Positions 52,960 to 63,707 are shown, counted from the first letter of the stretch. The stretch: DNA of 64,000 nt from Ramlibacter cellulosilyticus (GCF_014297465.1 NZ_JACORT010000008.1:217358-281357); one strand, 5' to 3'. The notes: generated from the letters alone by a model not told the origin. Made by a program: numbers and translations.

Positions 52960-54138
52960 TCAGGCGCCGGTGCTCTCCCGCACGATCGCCCAGCGGTCGC
53001 CCGTCTTCACGAGGTCGAGCGTCTTGCGGCTGTTCACCTTCAGCGCGTCGGCGCTGTAGGCCTGGTGGAACTTCGCGGTCGCCTTGTTGCCGTTGACCGT
53101 GACCGACAGGTCGCTGATCTGCACGCTGATCTTGCTCTTGCCGACGATGCGCGCGCGGCGCTCCGATTCCCAGGCGGCGCGCGACTGCTTGCCGGGCGGG
53201 TCGAACTCCTTGCCGTAGGCGGCGAGGTAGGCGGTCATGTCCTTGGCGGCCCACGCGTTCGCCCAGGCGCGCACGGCGGCCTCGACGTCGGCGTTGCCGG
53301 AGGCGGACGGTGCCGCCGCGGGCGCGGGGGCCGGTGCAGCGGCGCGGGGAGCGGCAGCGGGGGCTGCGGCGGTCACCGCCGGCGCAGGGGCCGGAGCGGC
53401 TGCGGGCGCGGGTGCCGGTGCGGGTGCGGGAGTGGGAGTGGCCGGGCGCGCGGCCAGCGCCGGCGCCGGCGCCGGCGCAGGAGCCGGTGCGGCTGCGACG
53501 GCGGGCGCGGGCGCCGGAGCGGCCGGGCGCGCCGCGGGCGCCGCTGCAGGCGCGGGCGCCGGTGCGGCGGCCACCGCCGTGCCGGGGCGCGTGTTGACGG
53601 CGACGTTGCGGCCGCCGGTGGAGAACAGGTCGCGGATCAGCGCCAGCTTCGGTTGCACCGCGGTGTTGCCCGCGTCCAGCTGCAGCGCGCGGCTGTACGC
53701 CTGGCTCGCGAGCTTGGCGTAGACGTCGCCGAGGTTCTCGTGCGCCGTGGCGTAGCTGGGATTCGTGCGGATCGCCATCTCGAGGGCGGCGCGCGCCTTG
53801 TCGAACTGCGCCTGGCCCGCGTACAGCACGGCGAGGTTGTTGTAGGGTTCCGGCAGCTCGGGGTAGTCTTCGGTGAGCTTCTGGAACGTGGTGATCGCTT
53901 CGTTGGTGCGGCCCGCCTCGGTGAGCACCACGCCCTTGAGGAAGCGCATCTGCGGGTCCTTGGGCTTGCCGGCCAGGTACTGGTCCGCCTTGGTGAGCGC
54001 CTCCGTCAGCTTCCCGGTGCGCATCAGCTGGTTCACGTCGGCGTACTCGTCGGCGCGGGCGGCGCCGCCCGCCAGCAGGGCGGCGGTGAGGACGGCGAGA
54101 CCCAGTGATTTCGGGATGCGGGTGCGGGCGAGCTTCAT
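52960..54138 (-). CDS. Periplasmic TPR protein with NTF2-like C-terminus
   Basis: Exported protein of 392 residues with a signal peptide ending at AARADE. Tetratricopeptide repeats cover about 35-185 ([21 protein letters not shown]). A roughly 100-residue linker is made almost entirely of Ala and Pro (about 195-295). The C-terminal 100 residues look like an NTF2/SnoaL fold ([20 protein letters not shown]), parallel to the transpeptidase downstream. It may scaffold that enzyme at the cell wall. It is divergent from cysS. Confidence 0.9.
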   Translation of the reverse strand: MKLARTRIPKSLGLAVLTAALLAGGAARADEYADVNQLMRTGKLTEALTKADQYLAGKPKDPQMRFLKGVVLTEAGRTNEAITTFQKLTEDYPELPEPYNNLAVLYAGQAQFDKARAALEMAIRTNPSYATAHENLGDVYAKLASQAYSRALQLDAGNTAVQPKLALIRDLFSTGGRNVAVNTRPGTAVAAAPAPAPAAAPAARPAAPAPAPAVAAAPAPAPAPAPALAARPATPTPAPAPAPAPAAAPAPAPAVTAAAPAAAPRAAAPAPAPAAAPSASGNADVEAAVRAWANAWAAKDMTAYLAAYGKEFDPPGKQSRAAWESERRARIVGKSKISVQISDLSVTVNGNKATAKFHQAYSADALKVNSRKTLDLVKTGDRWAIVRESTGA

Positions 54139-54185
54139 GAGGCCTCTTGTTCCAACGCTTACGACAATGCGCCCGGACGGGGCTA

Positions 54186-54191
54186 TATACT
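54186..54191 (+). promoter_or_regulatory. -10 box for cysS
   Basis: TATACT within GGCTATATACTGCGG, between the divergent TPR and cysS genes. The expected start near 54198 would give a leader of 30 or 97 bases, depending on which cysS ATG is used. Confidence 0.6.
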
Positions 54192-54294
54192 GCGGGCCGA
54201 TTGTAGCCGTGGGGCCGCGCCACGGCGCATGTCCTCGCCTCAGAACAACACCTTGCCCGCGGCCGCAGCGCCGGCGGCGCACCCACCGATTTCA

Positions 54295-55668
54295 ATGAGC
54301 CAGCGCATCTACAACACGCTCACGCGTGCTCTGGAGGACTTTTCCCCGATCGAGCCGGGGCACGTCCGGATGTACGTGTGCGGCATCACCGTCTACGACC
54401 TGTGCCACGTGGGGCACGCGCGCGCCTACGTCTCCTTCGATGTGGTGCGACGCTGGCTGGAGGCGTCGGGCCACCGCGTGACCTTCGTGCGAAACATCAC
54501 GGACATCGAGGACAAGATCATTCGCAGGTCCGTCGAAAACGGGGAGACTGTGCGCTCCCTCACCGACCGCATGATCGCCGAGATGTACCGGGACTTCGAC
54601 GCCCTGGGCATCGCCCGGGCCACCCACGAACCCCGCGCCACCGACTACGTGCCCCAGATGCTGGACATCGTCCGCAAGCTCGAAGACAAGGGCCTCGCCT
54701 ACCGCGCGGGCGGCGACGTGAACTACGCGGTGCGCCGCTTCCCCGGCTACGGCAAGCTCTCGGGCAAGTCCCTCGACGAACTGCATGCGGGCGAACGCGT
54801 GGCCGTCCTCGAAGGCAAGGAGGACCCGCTCGACTTCGTGCTGTGGAAGGCCGCCAAGGCGGACGAACCGGCGGACGCGCAATGGGACAGCGCCTACGGG
54901 CGCGGCCGCCCCGGCTGGCACATCGAGTGCTCCGCGATGTCCTGCGCGCTGCTCGGGGACACCTTCGACATCCACGGCGGCGGCGCCGACCTGCAGTTCC
55001 CGCACCACGAGAACGAGATCGCGCAGAGCGAGGGCGCCAACGGCGTGCCGCTCGCGAAGGTGTGGATGCACAACGGCTTCGTCAACATCGACAACGAGAA
55101 GATGTCGAAGTCGCTGGGCAACTTCTTCACCATCCGCGAGGTGCTGAAGCAGTTCGACGCCGAGACGATCCGGTTCTTCATCGTCCGCGCGCACTACCGC
55201 AGCCCCCTGAACTACAGCGACGTGCACCTCGAGGACGCGCGCGGCGCGCTCAAGCGCCTCTACACGGCGCTCGACGCCGTGCCGCCGGCGGACGTGCAGG
55301 TGGACTGGAAGGAGCCGCACGCGGCGCGCTTCCGGGCCGCGATGGACAACGACTTCGGCACGCCCGAAGCGGTCGCGGTGCTGTTCGACCTGGCGGCGGA
55401 AGTGAACCGCACGAAGTCGGCCGAACGCGCCGGCCTGCTCAAGGCGCTGGGCGGCACGCTGGGCATCCTGCAGGGCGACCCCAAGGCCTTCCTGCGCGCG
55501 GGTGCGACGCTGGACGACGCCACCATCCAGGCGCGGATCGACGCCCGCGCCGCCGCCAAGCAGGCGAAGGACTTCGCCGAGGCGGACCGCATCCGCAAGG
55601 AGCTTCTCGAACAGGGCATCGTGCTGAAAGACTCCCCCTCCGGAACGACTTGGGAAGCCAAGCAGTGA
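54295..55668 (+). CDS. cysS: Cysteine--tRNA ligase
   Basis: Class I synthetase of 457 residues from this ATG, close to the family norm (E. coli 461). The HIGH motif is CHVGHARAY, the KMSKS motif is EKMSKSLGN, and zinc ligands occur in [12 protein letters not shown] and WHIECSAM. An in-frame ATG at 54229 would add 22 residues ([10 protein letters not shown]...), Ala/Pro-rich and unlike the family. Neither start has a clear ribosome site, so the upstream one remains possible. The stop overlaps the GTG of the glycosylase gene. Confidence 0.95.
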   Translation: MSQRIYNTLTRALEDFSPIEPGHVRMYVCGITVYDLCHVGHARAYVSFDVVRRWLEASGHRVTFVRNITDIEDKIIRRSVENGETVRSLTDRMIAEMYRDFDALGIARATHEPRATDYVPQMLDIVRKLEDKGLAYRAGGDVNYAVRRFPGYGKLSGKSLDELHAGERVAVLEGKEDPLDFVLWKAAKADEPADAQWDSAYGRGRPGWHIECSAMSCALLGDTFDIHGGGADLQFPHHENEIAQSEGANGVPLAKVWMHNGFVNIDNEKMSKSLGNFFTIREVLKQFDAETIRFFIVRAHYRSPLNYSDVHLEDARGALKRLYTALDAVPPADVQVDWKEPHAARFRAAMDNDFGTPEAVAVLFDLAAEVNRTKSAERAGLLKALGGTLGILQGDPKAFLRAGATLDDATIQARIDARAAAKQAKDFAEADRIRKELLEQGIVLKDSPSGTTWEAKQ

Positions 55669-56306
55669 CGGATGGCGTGGTCCAACTGGTCACCCCGGAG
55701 TATTGGGACGAGGCCTGCAAGTACCTGACCCGGCGCGACCGCGTCATGAAGCGCCTCATCCCGCAGTTCGGCGAGGCCTGCCTGCAGTCGCGCGGCGACG
55801 CCTTCACGACGCTCGCGCGCAGCATCGTCGGCCAGCAGATCTCGGTGAAGGCCGCCCAGAGCGTGTGGGACCGCTTCGCCGCGCTGCCCAAGCGCATGAC
55901 GCCGGCCAACGTGCTGAAGCTCAAGGTGGACGACATGCGCGGCGCGGGCCTGTCCGCGCGCAAGATCGAATACCTCGTGGACCTGGCCCTGCACTTCGAC
56001 TCGGGCGCCATCCACGTGGACGCCTGGCGCGAGATGGGCGACGAGGACATCATCGCGGAGCTCGTGGGCATCCGCGGCATCGGCCGCTGGACCGCGGAGA
56101 TGTTCCTGATCTTCCACCTCATGCGGCCGAACGTGCTGCCGCTGGACGACGTGGGCCTCATCACCGGCATCAGCAAGAACTACTTTTCCGGCGATCCGGT
56201 GTCCCGAAGCGACGCACGGGAGGTCGCGGCCGCCTGGAACCCCTATTGCTCGGTGGCGACTTGGTATATTTGGCGGTCGCTCGACCCGCTGCCCGTCGCC
56301 TACTGA
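55665..56306 (+). CDS. DNA-3-methyladenine glycosylase (AlkA-like)
   Basis: Base-excision repair enzyme of 213 residues. The helix-hairpin-helix [16 protein letters not shown] is followed by the catalytic aspartate in LPLDDVGL. The N-terminal domain of E. coli AlkA is missing, as in short AlkA-like proteins. The start is GTG overlapping the cysS stop (GTGA), so it is co-translated with cysS. It removes alkylated purines such as 3-methyladenine. Confidence 0.93.
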   Translation: MTDGVVQLVTPEYWDEACKYLTRRDRVMKRLIPQFGEACLQSRGDAFTTLARSIVGQQISVKAAQSVWDRFAALPKRMTPANVLKLKVDDMRGAGLSARKIEYLVDLALHFDSGAIHVDAWREMGDEDIIAELVGIRGIGRWTAEMFLIFHLMRPNVLPLDDVGLITGISKNYFSGDPVSRSDAREVAAAWNPYCSVATWYIWRSLDPLPVAY

Positions 56307-56347
56307 CGAGCCAGACCAACGCGGGCGGCCACTTCAGAGGAGCAACC

Positions 56348-57325
<978 letters not shown>

Positions 57326-58277
57326 TCCCGCGGGCAACCCCGCCGTCGCCGCGCTCGCCGGCCTGGAGTTGCCCCTGCCCCTCGCCGTCGCCTTCAGCGG
57401 CGGCGCCGATTCCACCGTCCTGCTCCTCGCCGCGGCCGCGCGCTGGCCGGGGCAGGTGCAGGCCATCCACGTGCACCACGGGCTGCAGGAGGCGGCGGAC
57501 GCCTTCGAGCAGCACTGCAAGCATGTGTGCGCCGAACTCGGCATCCCCTTGCACGTGCGGCGCGTGCATGCGCGCAACGCCCTGGGCGAAAGCCCGGAAG
57601 ACGCGGCACGCAACGCCCGCTACCAGGCGCTCGCCCGCGCGGCACGCGATGCGGAACTGAAGGCGGTGCTGCTCGGGCAGCACGCGGACGACCAGGTCGA
57701 GACGCTGCTGCTCGCATTGAGCCGTGGCGCCGGGCTGCCGGGGCTGGCCGCGATGCCGCCGGTGTTCCAGCGCGAAGGCATGGTGTTCGTGCGGCCGCTG
57801 CTGGCGCTGTCCGCGCGCGCCATCCGCGAGTGGATCGCGGAGCAGGGCGTGCTGGTGGTGGAGGACCCGACGAACACGGACACCTCCTTCACCCGCAACC
57901 GCATCCGGCGCGTGGTGCTGCCGGCGCTGGAGGAATGCTTCCCGCAGTACCGCGAGACTTTCGCGCGCACGTCGCGCCACGCGGCACAGGCGCAGGAACT
58001 GCTGGAAAGCGTGGCGGTGGAAGACCTGGCGCGCATGGGCGGTACGCCGGCGTTGACGGCGCTGCAGGTGCTGCCGCGCGCGCGCCAGGGCAACGTGCTG
58101 CGGCACTGGCTGCGCAGCGCCCACCAGGCGCAGGCGAGCGCGGCGCAGCTCGAGGAGTTGCTGGACCAGGTGGCGGACTGCAGGACCCGCGGGCACAAGA
58201 TCCGGATCAAGGTGGGGGGCGGGTTCGTGGAGAGGAGCGGGGAGCGGCTGGCGTATCGCGACGAATCCGCTTGACTT

Positions 58278-58376
58278 GCTGGGGTGCGCTGCGCGCAACC
58301 CAGCCTACGAACGTGTCGGCATCCTCCTTCGCGCCGCGCGGCCCCGTAGGCTGGGTTGCGCGCAGCGCGCCCCAGC
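58278..58376. repeat. GTAGGCTGGG-family repeat between tilS and lysC
   Basis: Unit 1 GCTGGGGTGCGCTGCGCGCA...CCTAC (58278-58308) and unit 2 GTAGGCTGGGTTGCGCGCAG...CCCCAGC (58346-58376) are inverted with GTAGG ends inward. It likely terminates tilS before the lysC promoter, which starts only about 27 bases further on. Confidence 0.85.
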
Positions 58377-58402
58377 GATGGAACCCCCTTCACGCCCGTC
58401 GG

Positions 58403-58408
58403 TATAAT
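58403..58408 (+). promoter_or_regulatory. -10 box of the lysC promoter
   Basis: Perfect TATAAT with no strong -35 at 17 bases. The expected transcription start is near 58415, giving a leader of about 82 bases that contains two hairpins. Confidence 0.7.
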
Positions 58409-58428
58409 CCCTAGGTTCTGCGCGTCAC

Positions 58429-58476
58429 AGGTCCGCCCCCCGCGGACCTTTCCGCCTCCGGCCGCCGCAAGCGGCC
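58429..58476 (+). promoter_or_regulatory. Two hairpins in the lysC leader
   Basis: AGGTCCGC-CCCCC-GCGGACCT (58429-58449), followed by TTCC, and then GGCCGC-CGCAA-GCGGCC (58460-58476). The first has the shape of a short terminator right after the start of transcription. No lysine riboswitch signature and no Lys/Thr-rich leader peptide were recognised. Confidence 0.45.
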
Positions 58477-58496
58477 CCAACCCACCCCCCGTTCCG

Positions 58497-59759
58497 ATGG
58501 CATTGATCGTTCACAAGTACGGCGGCACGTCGATGGGCTCGACCGAGCGCATCCGCAACGTCGCCAAGCGCGTCGCCAAGTGGGCTCGCGCCGGCCACCA
58601 GATGGTCGTGGTGCCCAGCGCCATGAGCGGCGAGACCAACCGCCTGCTGGGCCTCGCCAAGGAGCTGCAGCCCGCCAAGCCGGACGACGCCGTGCTGCGC
58701 GAGCTGGACATGCTGGCCTCCACCGGCGAACAGGTCTCCGTGGGCCTGCTCGCGCTGGCGCTGCAGGCCGAAGGCGTGCCCGCCGTCAGCTACGCAGGCT
58801 GGCAGGTGCCCGTGCGCACCAACAGCGCGTACACCAAGGCCCGCATCGAATCGATCGACGACGTGCGCGTGCGCAAGGACCTCGACGCGGGCAAGGTGGT
58901 GATCATCACGGGCTTCCAGGGCATCGACGACCTGGGCCACATCACGACGCTCGGCCGCGGCGGCAGCGACACCTCCGCGGTGGCCGTGGCCGCGGCGCTG
59001 AAGGCCGCCGAGTGCCTGATCTACACCGACGTGGACGGCGTGTACACCACCGACCCGCGCGTGGTGCCGGAAGCGCGCCGCCTGCAGACGGTGAGCTTCG
59101 AGGAAATGCTGGAAATGGCCTCCATGGGGTCCAAGGTCCTGCAGATCCGTTCGGTCGAATTCGCGGGCAAGTACCACGTCCCGATGCGCGTGCTCTCCAG
59201 CTTCACCCCGTGGGACATCCCCATCGAGGAGGAAGCGGTCTCCGGCACGCTGATCACTTTTGAGGAAGACGAGAAAATGGAACAAGCCGTTGTCTCCGGC
59301 ATTGCGTTCAACCGCGACGAAGCCAAGATCTCCATCCTGGGCGTGCCCGACCGCCCCGGCATCGCGTTCCAGATCCTGGGCGCCGTGGCCGACGCCAACA
59401 TCGAGGTGGACGTGATCATCCAGAACGTCTCGCACGACGGCAAGACGGACTTCAGCTTCACCGTGCACCGCAACGACTATGCGCGCGCGCAGGACGTGCT
59501 CAAGACCAAGGTGCTGCCCGCGCTGGGCACCGACCGCATCGAGGGCGACACGCGCATCTGCAAGGTGTCCATCGTCGGCATCGGCATGCGCAGCCACGTG
59601 GGCATCGCGGCCAAGATGTTCCGCGCGCTGTCGGAAGAGGGCATCAACATCCAGATGATCTCCACCAGCGAGATCAAGACCTCCGTCGTGATCGACGAGA
59701 AGTACATGGAGCTCGCGGTGCGCGCGCTGCACCGCGCCTTCGACCTGGACCAGAAGTAA
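58497..59759 (+). CDS. lysC: Aspartate kinase
   Basis: First enzyme of the aspartate family pathway (Lys, Thr, Met and diaminopimelate), 420 residues. The kinase motif KYGGTSMG opens the protein, and ITGFQGID and [13 protein letters not shown] are the substrate loops. Two ACT domains (about 265-410) suggest allosteric feedback by amino acids. The ATG at 58497 fits the family start. The structured leader may add transcriptional control. Confidence 0.97.
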   Translation: MALIVHKYGGTSMGSTERIRNVAKRVAKWARAGHQMVVVPSAMSGETNRLLGLAKELQPAKPDDAVLRELDMLASTGEQVSVGLLALALQAEGVPAVSYAGWQVPVRTNSAYTKARIESIDDVRVRKDLDAGKVVIITGFQGIDDLGHITTLGRGGSDTSAVAVAAALKAAECLIYTDVDGVYTTDPRVVPEARRLQTVSFEEMLEMASMGSKVLQIRSVEFAGKYHVPMRVLSSFTPWDIPIEEEAVSGTLITFEEDEKMEQAVVSGIAFNRDEAKISILGVPDRPGIAFQILGAVADANIEVDVIIQNVSHDGKTDFSFTVHRNDYARAQDVLKTKVLPALGTDRIEGDTRICKVSIVGIGMRSHVGIAAKMFRALSEEGINIQMISTSEIKTSVVIDEKYMELAVRALHRAFDLDQK

Positions 59760-59775
59760 GGAAAAAACCCGGCCG

Positions 59776-59796
59776 GCCGGCTCCCGTCGAGCCGGC
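59776..59796 (+). terminator. Hairpin after lysC
   Basis: GCCGGCT-CCCGTCG-AGCCGGC, 17 bases after the lysC stop and before the tRNA promoter. It lacks a strong T-run, so termination may be partial. Confidence 0.45.
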
Positions 59797-59802
59797 TTCG
59801 GG

Positions 59803-59808
59803 TATCAT
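59803..59808 (+). promoter_or_regulatory. -10 box of the tRNA-Ser gene
   Basis: TATCAT, ten bases before the mature 5' end of the tRNA. The preceding lysC hairpin occupies part of the -35 region, so the upstream half is weak. Confidence 0.45.
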
Positions 59809-59818
59809 CCCAGCCTTC

Positions 59819-59912
59819 GGAGCGATGACCGAGAGGCCGAAGGTGCTCCCCTGCTAAGGGAGTATGCGGGCCAAAACCTGCATCGAGGGTTCGAATCCCT
59901 CTCGCTCCGCCA
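59819..59912 (+). tRNA. tRNA-Ser (anticodon GCU)
   Basis: Acceptor stem GGAGCGA pairs with TCGCTCC near the 3' end, followed by discriminator G and an encoded CCA. The anticodon GCT is at 59853-59855 within CTGCTAA. The long variable arm typical of class II tRNAs and the T-loop GGTTCGAATCC are clear. It decodes AGC/AGU serine codons. Confidence 0.97.
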
Positions 59913-59917
59913 AACAG

Positions 59918-59945
59918 GCCCGCCTCCCGGCGGGCTTTCCTTTTT
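59918..59945 (+). terminator. Intrinsic terminator after tRNA-Ser
   Basis: GCCCGCC-TCCC-GGCGGGC followed by TTTCCTTTTT, six bases after the tRNA 3' end. Confidence 0.9.
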
Positions 59946-59954
59946 GCCGCTGCC

Positions 59955-60134
59955 ATGCCGACCGATTTCGCCAGCATCCTCGTCCTCGTCGTGAGCTGTG
60001 CCATCACCTTCACGGCGGCGCGCGTCCTCGGGCGCAAGTGGCGCGAGAAGCGCCGCGAGAAGGAAGAGGCGGCGAAGCGCGCCGGCGAGAGCCGCCAGGT
60101 GCGCCGCGCCCGCGAGCGGCGCCAGCACAAATAG
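59955..60134 (+). CDS. Small membrane-anchored basic protein (hypothetical)
   Basis: A 59-residue ORF starting MPTDFASILVLVVSCAITFT with one membrane helix (about 6-25), then a strongly basic, charged tail (RKWREKRREKEEAAKRAGES). It lies between a tRNA terminator and a bidirectional terminator. No function is recognised. The clean single-helix-plus-charged-tail design and correct placement argue that it is real, although no good ribosome site is seen. Its transcript would depend on read-through of the tRNA terminator or an unseen promoter. Confidence 0.6.
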   Translation: MPTDFASILVLVVSCAITFTAARVLGRKWREKRREKEEAAKRAGESRQVRRARERRQHK

Positions 60135-60159
60135 GAAAGCCGCCTTGCGGCGGCTTTCC
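60134..60159. terminator. Bidirectional terminator palindrome
   Basis: GGAAAGCCGCC (60134-60144) and GGCGGCTTTCC (60149-60159) around TTGC. The AAA/TTT flanks give a T-run in both directions, suitable for ending both converging small genes. It starts on the last base of the 59-residue gene. Confidence 0.8.
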
Positions 60160-60182
60160 ACTCCCTGGAGACGTTCTTCGCG

Positions 60183-60359
60183 TTATCTCTGCGCGGACGG
60201 CTTGTCGCCGTCCTTGTGCCCTGCATGGCGGTGGCGTTCTCCGGCGGCATGGGGCCTGCGCGATCCGCCGGCCCGCAACTCCAGGCCGTAGGACTGCGCG
60301 GTGACCGCCAGGATGACGGGGACCCGCTGCAGCATGGATGCCGTTTTCGTTTCGCTCAT
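60183..60359 (-). CDS. Small hypothetical protein downstream of the TRAP permease
   Basis: A 58-residue ORF starting MSETKTASMLQRVPVILAVT, preceded by the purine-rich GAAAAGAAGAAG. It has a short hydrophobic region and a His/Arg/Gly-rich tail. It lies 104 bases downstream of the TRAP permease on the same strand, with CATACT (60411-60416) as a possible -10 box of its own. No family is recognised. The good ribosome site and following terminator favour expression. Confidence 0.5.
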   Translation of the reverse strand: MSETKTASMLQRVPVILAVTAQSYGLELRAGGSRRPHAAGERHRHAGHKDGDKPSAQR

Positions 60360-60463
60360 CTTCTTCTTTTCCCTGTACTGCTTCGCTGTGCTTGTGTGAC
60401 GCAACGCAGGGAGTATGGACGGAGGCCCGTCGGGACTCTGCCAGTGGGGTGCGTCACGCGAGG

Positions 60464-62686
60464 TCAGCGGTATCTGACATCCAGCTCGGCCGCGGGGAGA
60501 GCCACGGCACGCCTGCGCGCAGCGAACTGCCGCACGAGGACGGGGACGACGAGGCCCGCGCCGGCGAGCGTGACCCACAGCCCGGGAGCGATCAGCAGCA
60601 GCGCCGAGGCGAGGCACAGCAGCTGCTCCCACCGCCTCAGCTCGACCAGCATGAAGCGGCTGAGCGCCGCGGCGAGCACCACGATGCCCAGCACGCAGCC
60701 GGTGAAGGTGATGGCGAAGTCCGCCCAGGTGAAGCCCTTCGCCACGAGCAGCAGCGAGGGCGAGAAGACGAAGACGAAGGGCACCAGCGCCTTCGCCATC
60801 CCGAGGCGGAACGCCGTGTTGCCGGTCTTGAACGGGTCGCTGCCCGCCATGCCCGCCGCCGCGTACGCGGCCAGCGCCACCGGCGGCGTGATGTCCGCGA
60901 GCACGCCGTAGTAGAAGACGAAGAAGTGGGCCACGAGGGGCTGCACGCCCAGCTGCACGAGCGTGGGGGCCGCGACCGTCACCATGATGATGTAGTTGGC
61001 CGTGGTCGGGATGCCGCAGCCCATGAGCACGCACACGACTCCCGTCATCACGAGGGCCGCCAGGAGGGTGAGCGCCTTCGTGTCGGCCATGAACGCGGGC
61101 AGCACGGCAGCCAGCCCGCCGGCGATCGCCTGCGCCCAGCCCGTGATGATGTAGCTGATCTTGAAGCCCACGCCGGTGAGCGTGACCACGCCGATGACGA
61201 TGCCGACCGTGGCCGCGGCGGCGCCGACGGCCAGCGCGTACTTGGCGCCGGTCTCGAGGGCTTCCACCAGCACGCCGTGGCCGATGCGTCCGGTGATGCC
61301 GGCGAGCTTCCAGCCGGCGATGGCGATCACGATCGCCGCCGCGAACAGCCCCAGCTTGACCTGCTCGCTCGCGTTGCCGTAGTCGACGAAGGCAATGCCG
61401 GCGAGCAGCGCATGCAGCACGGCGCAGAGCAGCCAGTTCGCCGCGCGGTTGCCGGCGACGCGCGTGGTCAGGCCGACGATGGCGCACGAGCTGATGCCGG
61501 TGAAGGCGGCGAGGTAGGGCGTGCGGCCCGACACGAGGATGCCGACCAGGAGCACCAGGGGGATGAGCGTCGGCCAGCGCTGCTTCAGCGACTCGCGCAG
61601 CTTCGGCATCTCCTCCGCGGTGAGGCCGCGCAGCCCGTAGCGCTTGGCCTCGAAGTGCACCTGCATGAAGACGCCGAAGAAGTGCATGAAGGCCGGCACC
61701 ACCGCGGCGGCGATGATCGTCTGGTAGGAGACGTTGAGGAACTCCACCATCAGGAAGGCCGCCGCGCCCAGCACCGGCGGCGTGATCTGCCCGCCCGTGG
61801 ACGAAGCGGCTTCCACGGCGCCCGCGAACTCGCGCCGGTAGCCTACCCGGATCATCGCCGGGATGGTCAGCGAGCCGACGGTCACCGCGTTCGCGACCGA
61901 GGAGCCGGAAAGCATGCCGAACATCGCGGAGCCGAACACGCTCACCTTGGCGGGCCCGCCCGCGTAACGCCCGGCGACGGTGGAGGCGATGTCGAGGAAC
62001 AGCTGCCCCAGCCCGATGCGCGTGGCCATCACCCCGAACAGCACGAAGTGGAAGACGTAGGTCGCCACCACGCCGATCGCCACGCCGTAGATGCCCTGGC
62101 TGGTGAGGTACTGGTGGTTGATCATCTGCGACCACGTGGCGCCCGCGTGCTTCAGCAGGCCGGGGAACACGGGTCCCGCCAGCGCATACGCGGTGAAGCC
62201 GATCGCGATCAGCGGCAGCGGCCATCCCATGGAGCGGCGCGTCGCCTCGAGCAGCGTGACGAACAGCACGGACCCCATCACCACGTCCATGGTGCTCGGG
62301 TTGCCGACGCGGAACGCGAGGTCGTCGAACACGTACGGGATGTACAGCACGCTCGCGGCGCAGCCGAGGGCGAGCAGCCAGTCGGTGAGCGGCACGGCGC
62401 CCGGCGCGTACCAGCGCGCGACGGGGTGGGCCTCGTACGCCGTCTTGGTGCGCGGGAAGACGAGGAAGATCAGCCCCAGCACGAACGCCATGTGCACGCC
62501 GCGGTGCGTGGTCTCGCGCAGCAGGCCGAAGCCCGCGGTGTAGTAGTGGAAGAGGGACAGCGCGATCAGCAGCCCCACCACGATCCAGGTGGCGGGCGAC
62601 ACGGTGCGCCGGAAGCGCATCTCCGGGTCGAACTTCTCTTCCAGCTCCAGCAGCTTGCGCTCGTCGAGCGCGGTCAGCGTCGTCAT
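60464..62686 (-). CDS. TRAP transporter fused permease (TAXI type)
   Basis: Integral membrane protein of 740 residues combining the small (4TM) and large (12TM) TRAP permease subunits. The large-subunit motifs GSAMFGMLSGSSVANAVTVG and EAASSTGGQITPPVLGAAAF are present, with repeat-related sequences near residues 535-620 (MGCGIPTTANY, LADITPPVALAAYAAA). It uses ion gradients to import a compound delivered by the TAXI binding protein just upstream. The ATG at 62686 follows GGAGGA. The substrate is unknown, probably an organic acid. Confidence 0.95.
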   Translation of the reverse strand: MTTLTALDERKLLELEEKFDPEMRFRRTVSPATWIVVGLLIALSLFHYYTAGFGLLRETTHRGVHMAFVLGLIFLVFPRTKTAYEAHPVARWYAPGAVPLTDWLLALGCAASVLYIPYVFDDLAFRVGNPSTMDVVMGSVLFVTLLEATRRSMGWPLPLIAIGFTAYALAGPVFPGLLKHAGATWSQMINHQYLTSQGIYGVAIGVVATYVFHFVLFGVMATRIGLGQLFLDIASTVAGRYAGGPAKVSVFGSAMFGMLSGSSVANAVTVGSLTIPAMIRVGYRREFAGAVEAASSTGGQITPPVLGAAAFLMVEFLNVSYQTIIAAAVVPAFMHFFGVFMQVHFEAKRYGLRGLTAEEMPKLRESLKQRWPTLIPLVLLVGILVSGRTPYLAAFTGISSCAIVGLTTRVAGNRAANWLLCAVLHALLAGIAFVDYGNASEQVKLGLFAAAIVIAIAGWKLAGITGRIGHGVLVEALETGAKYALAVGAAAATVGIVIGVVTLTGVGFKISYIITGWAQAIAGGLAAVLPAFMADTKALTLLAALVMTGVVCVLMGCGIPTTANYIIMVTVAAPTLVQLGVQPLVAHFFVFYYGVLADITPPVALAAYAAAGMAGSDPFKTGNTAFRLGMAKALVPFVFVFSPSLLLVAKGFTWADFAITFTGCVLGIVVLAAALSRFMLVELRRWEQLLCLASALLLIAPGLWVTLAGAGLVVPVLVRQFAARRRAVALPAAELDVRYR

Positions 62687-62708
62687 GCCTTGTCCTCCTC
62701 CCAACGAA

Positions 62709-62732
62709 AACAGGGAGGCGGGCCTCCCTGTT
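62709..62732 (-). terminator. Intercistronic terminator between TAXI protein and permease
   Basis: On the minus strand AACAGGGAGG-CCCG-CCTCCCTGTT is followed by TTCG, giving a T-run after a GC-rich stem. Partial termination here would keep binding protein made in excess over permease. Confidence 0.7.
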
Positions 62733-62753
62733 GCCGGTGCACGCGCGGCGGCC

Positions 62754-63707
62754 TTACTTGATCAGGCCGGCTTCCTTGTAGAACTTCTCGGCGCCCGGGT
62801 GGAACGGGATGCCGACGCCCTGCACGGCGTTCTCGCGGGTGATGAACTTGCCCTTGGCATGGCCGGCCTGCAGCGCCTTCTGCGCCTGCTCGCTGTACAT
62901 GGCCTTGGTGATCTCGTAGACGGTCTCCGCCGGGATCTTCGCGCTCGTCACCAGCTGGGCGCCGACGGCCAGGGTCTGCACCTGCGCAACGTCCTTGTAG
63001 GTGTTGGCGGCGATGGTGTCGACGGCGAAGTACGGGTTCTGCTTGCGCAGCGCGTCGGCCGGCGCGCCGGTCAGCGGCACCAGTTCGATGCCCACGCCGC
63101 TGGAGGCCAGTTCGGCGATGGCACCGGCGGGCGCGCCGCCCACGAAGAAGAAGGCGTCGAGCGAGCCGTCCTTCAGCTTGTCGCCGGCCTGGTTCGGCTT
63201 GATGTAGTCCGGCTTGATGTCGGATTCCTTGACGCCCCAGGCGGCCAGCACCATGCGCGCGTTGATCAGCGTGCCGGAGCCGGGCTCGTCGAGCGCCACG
63301 CGCTTGCCCTTCAGGTCGGCGACGGTCTTGATGCCCGAGCCCTTCTTCACCACCAGGTGGATGCTCTCGGGGTACAGGTTGGCGATCATGCGCAGGTCGG
63401 CGACCTTGGGCTTGCCCTCGAAGGCACCGGTGCCGGTGTACGCCCAGGTGGCCACGTCGGACTGCGAGAAGCCGGCTTCCATGGAGCCGCTCGCGACCGC
63501 GTTCACGTTGGCGAGCGATCCGTTGCTGGCCTGCGCGGTGGCGACGATCTTGCCGGGCTGCGAGACGGCGTTGGCGATCATGCCGCCCACGGGGTAGTAC
63601 GTGCCGGCGGTGCCGCCCGTGCCGATGCGGAAGAACTGCTGCGCGTGCGCGGCGCCGGCGAAAGCCAGCACCGCGGTGGCGGCGACGGCCCACTTCTTGA
63701 TGTTCAT
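62754..63707 (-). CDS. TAXI-family TRAP substrate-binding protein
   Basis: Periplasmic binding protein of 317 residues with a signal peptide ending at GAAHAQ. The TAXI-family N-terminus FFRIGTGGTAGTYYPVGG and the segment LALGVEPGSGT-like (VALDEPGSGTLINAR) are clear. The start at 63707 has AGGAGA upstream; an in-frame start at 63755 is less likely. It delivers substrate to the fused TRAP permease that follows. Confidence 0.95.
   Translation of the reverse strand: MNIKKWAVAATAVLAFAGAAHAQQFFRIGTGGTAGTYYPVGGMIANAVSQPGKIVATAQASNGSLANVNAVASGSMEAGFSQSDVATWAYTGTGAFEGKPKVADLRMIANLYPESIHLVVKKGSGIKTVADLKGKRVALDEPGSGTLINARMVLAAWGVKESDIKPDYIKPNQAGDKLKDGSLDAFFFVGGAPAGAIAELASSGVGIELVPLTGAPADALRKQNPYFAVDTIAANTYKDVAQVQTLAVGAQLVTSAKIPAETVYEITKAMYSEQAQKALQAGHAKGKFITRENAVQGVGIPFHPGAEKFYKEAGLIK

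Noticed and set aside
53290..53600. Tandem DNA repeat in the TPR gene
   Set aside because: It is an irregular Ala/Pro codon run without a fixed unit, explained by the protein linker.
60183..62225. Single 680-residue minus-strand protein through the TRAP permease
   Set aside because: Most of the frame is a shadow of the permease gene; only the last 58 codons, with their own ribosome site, are plausible.
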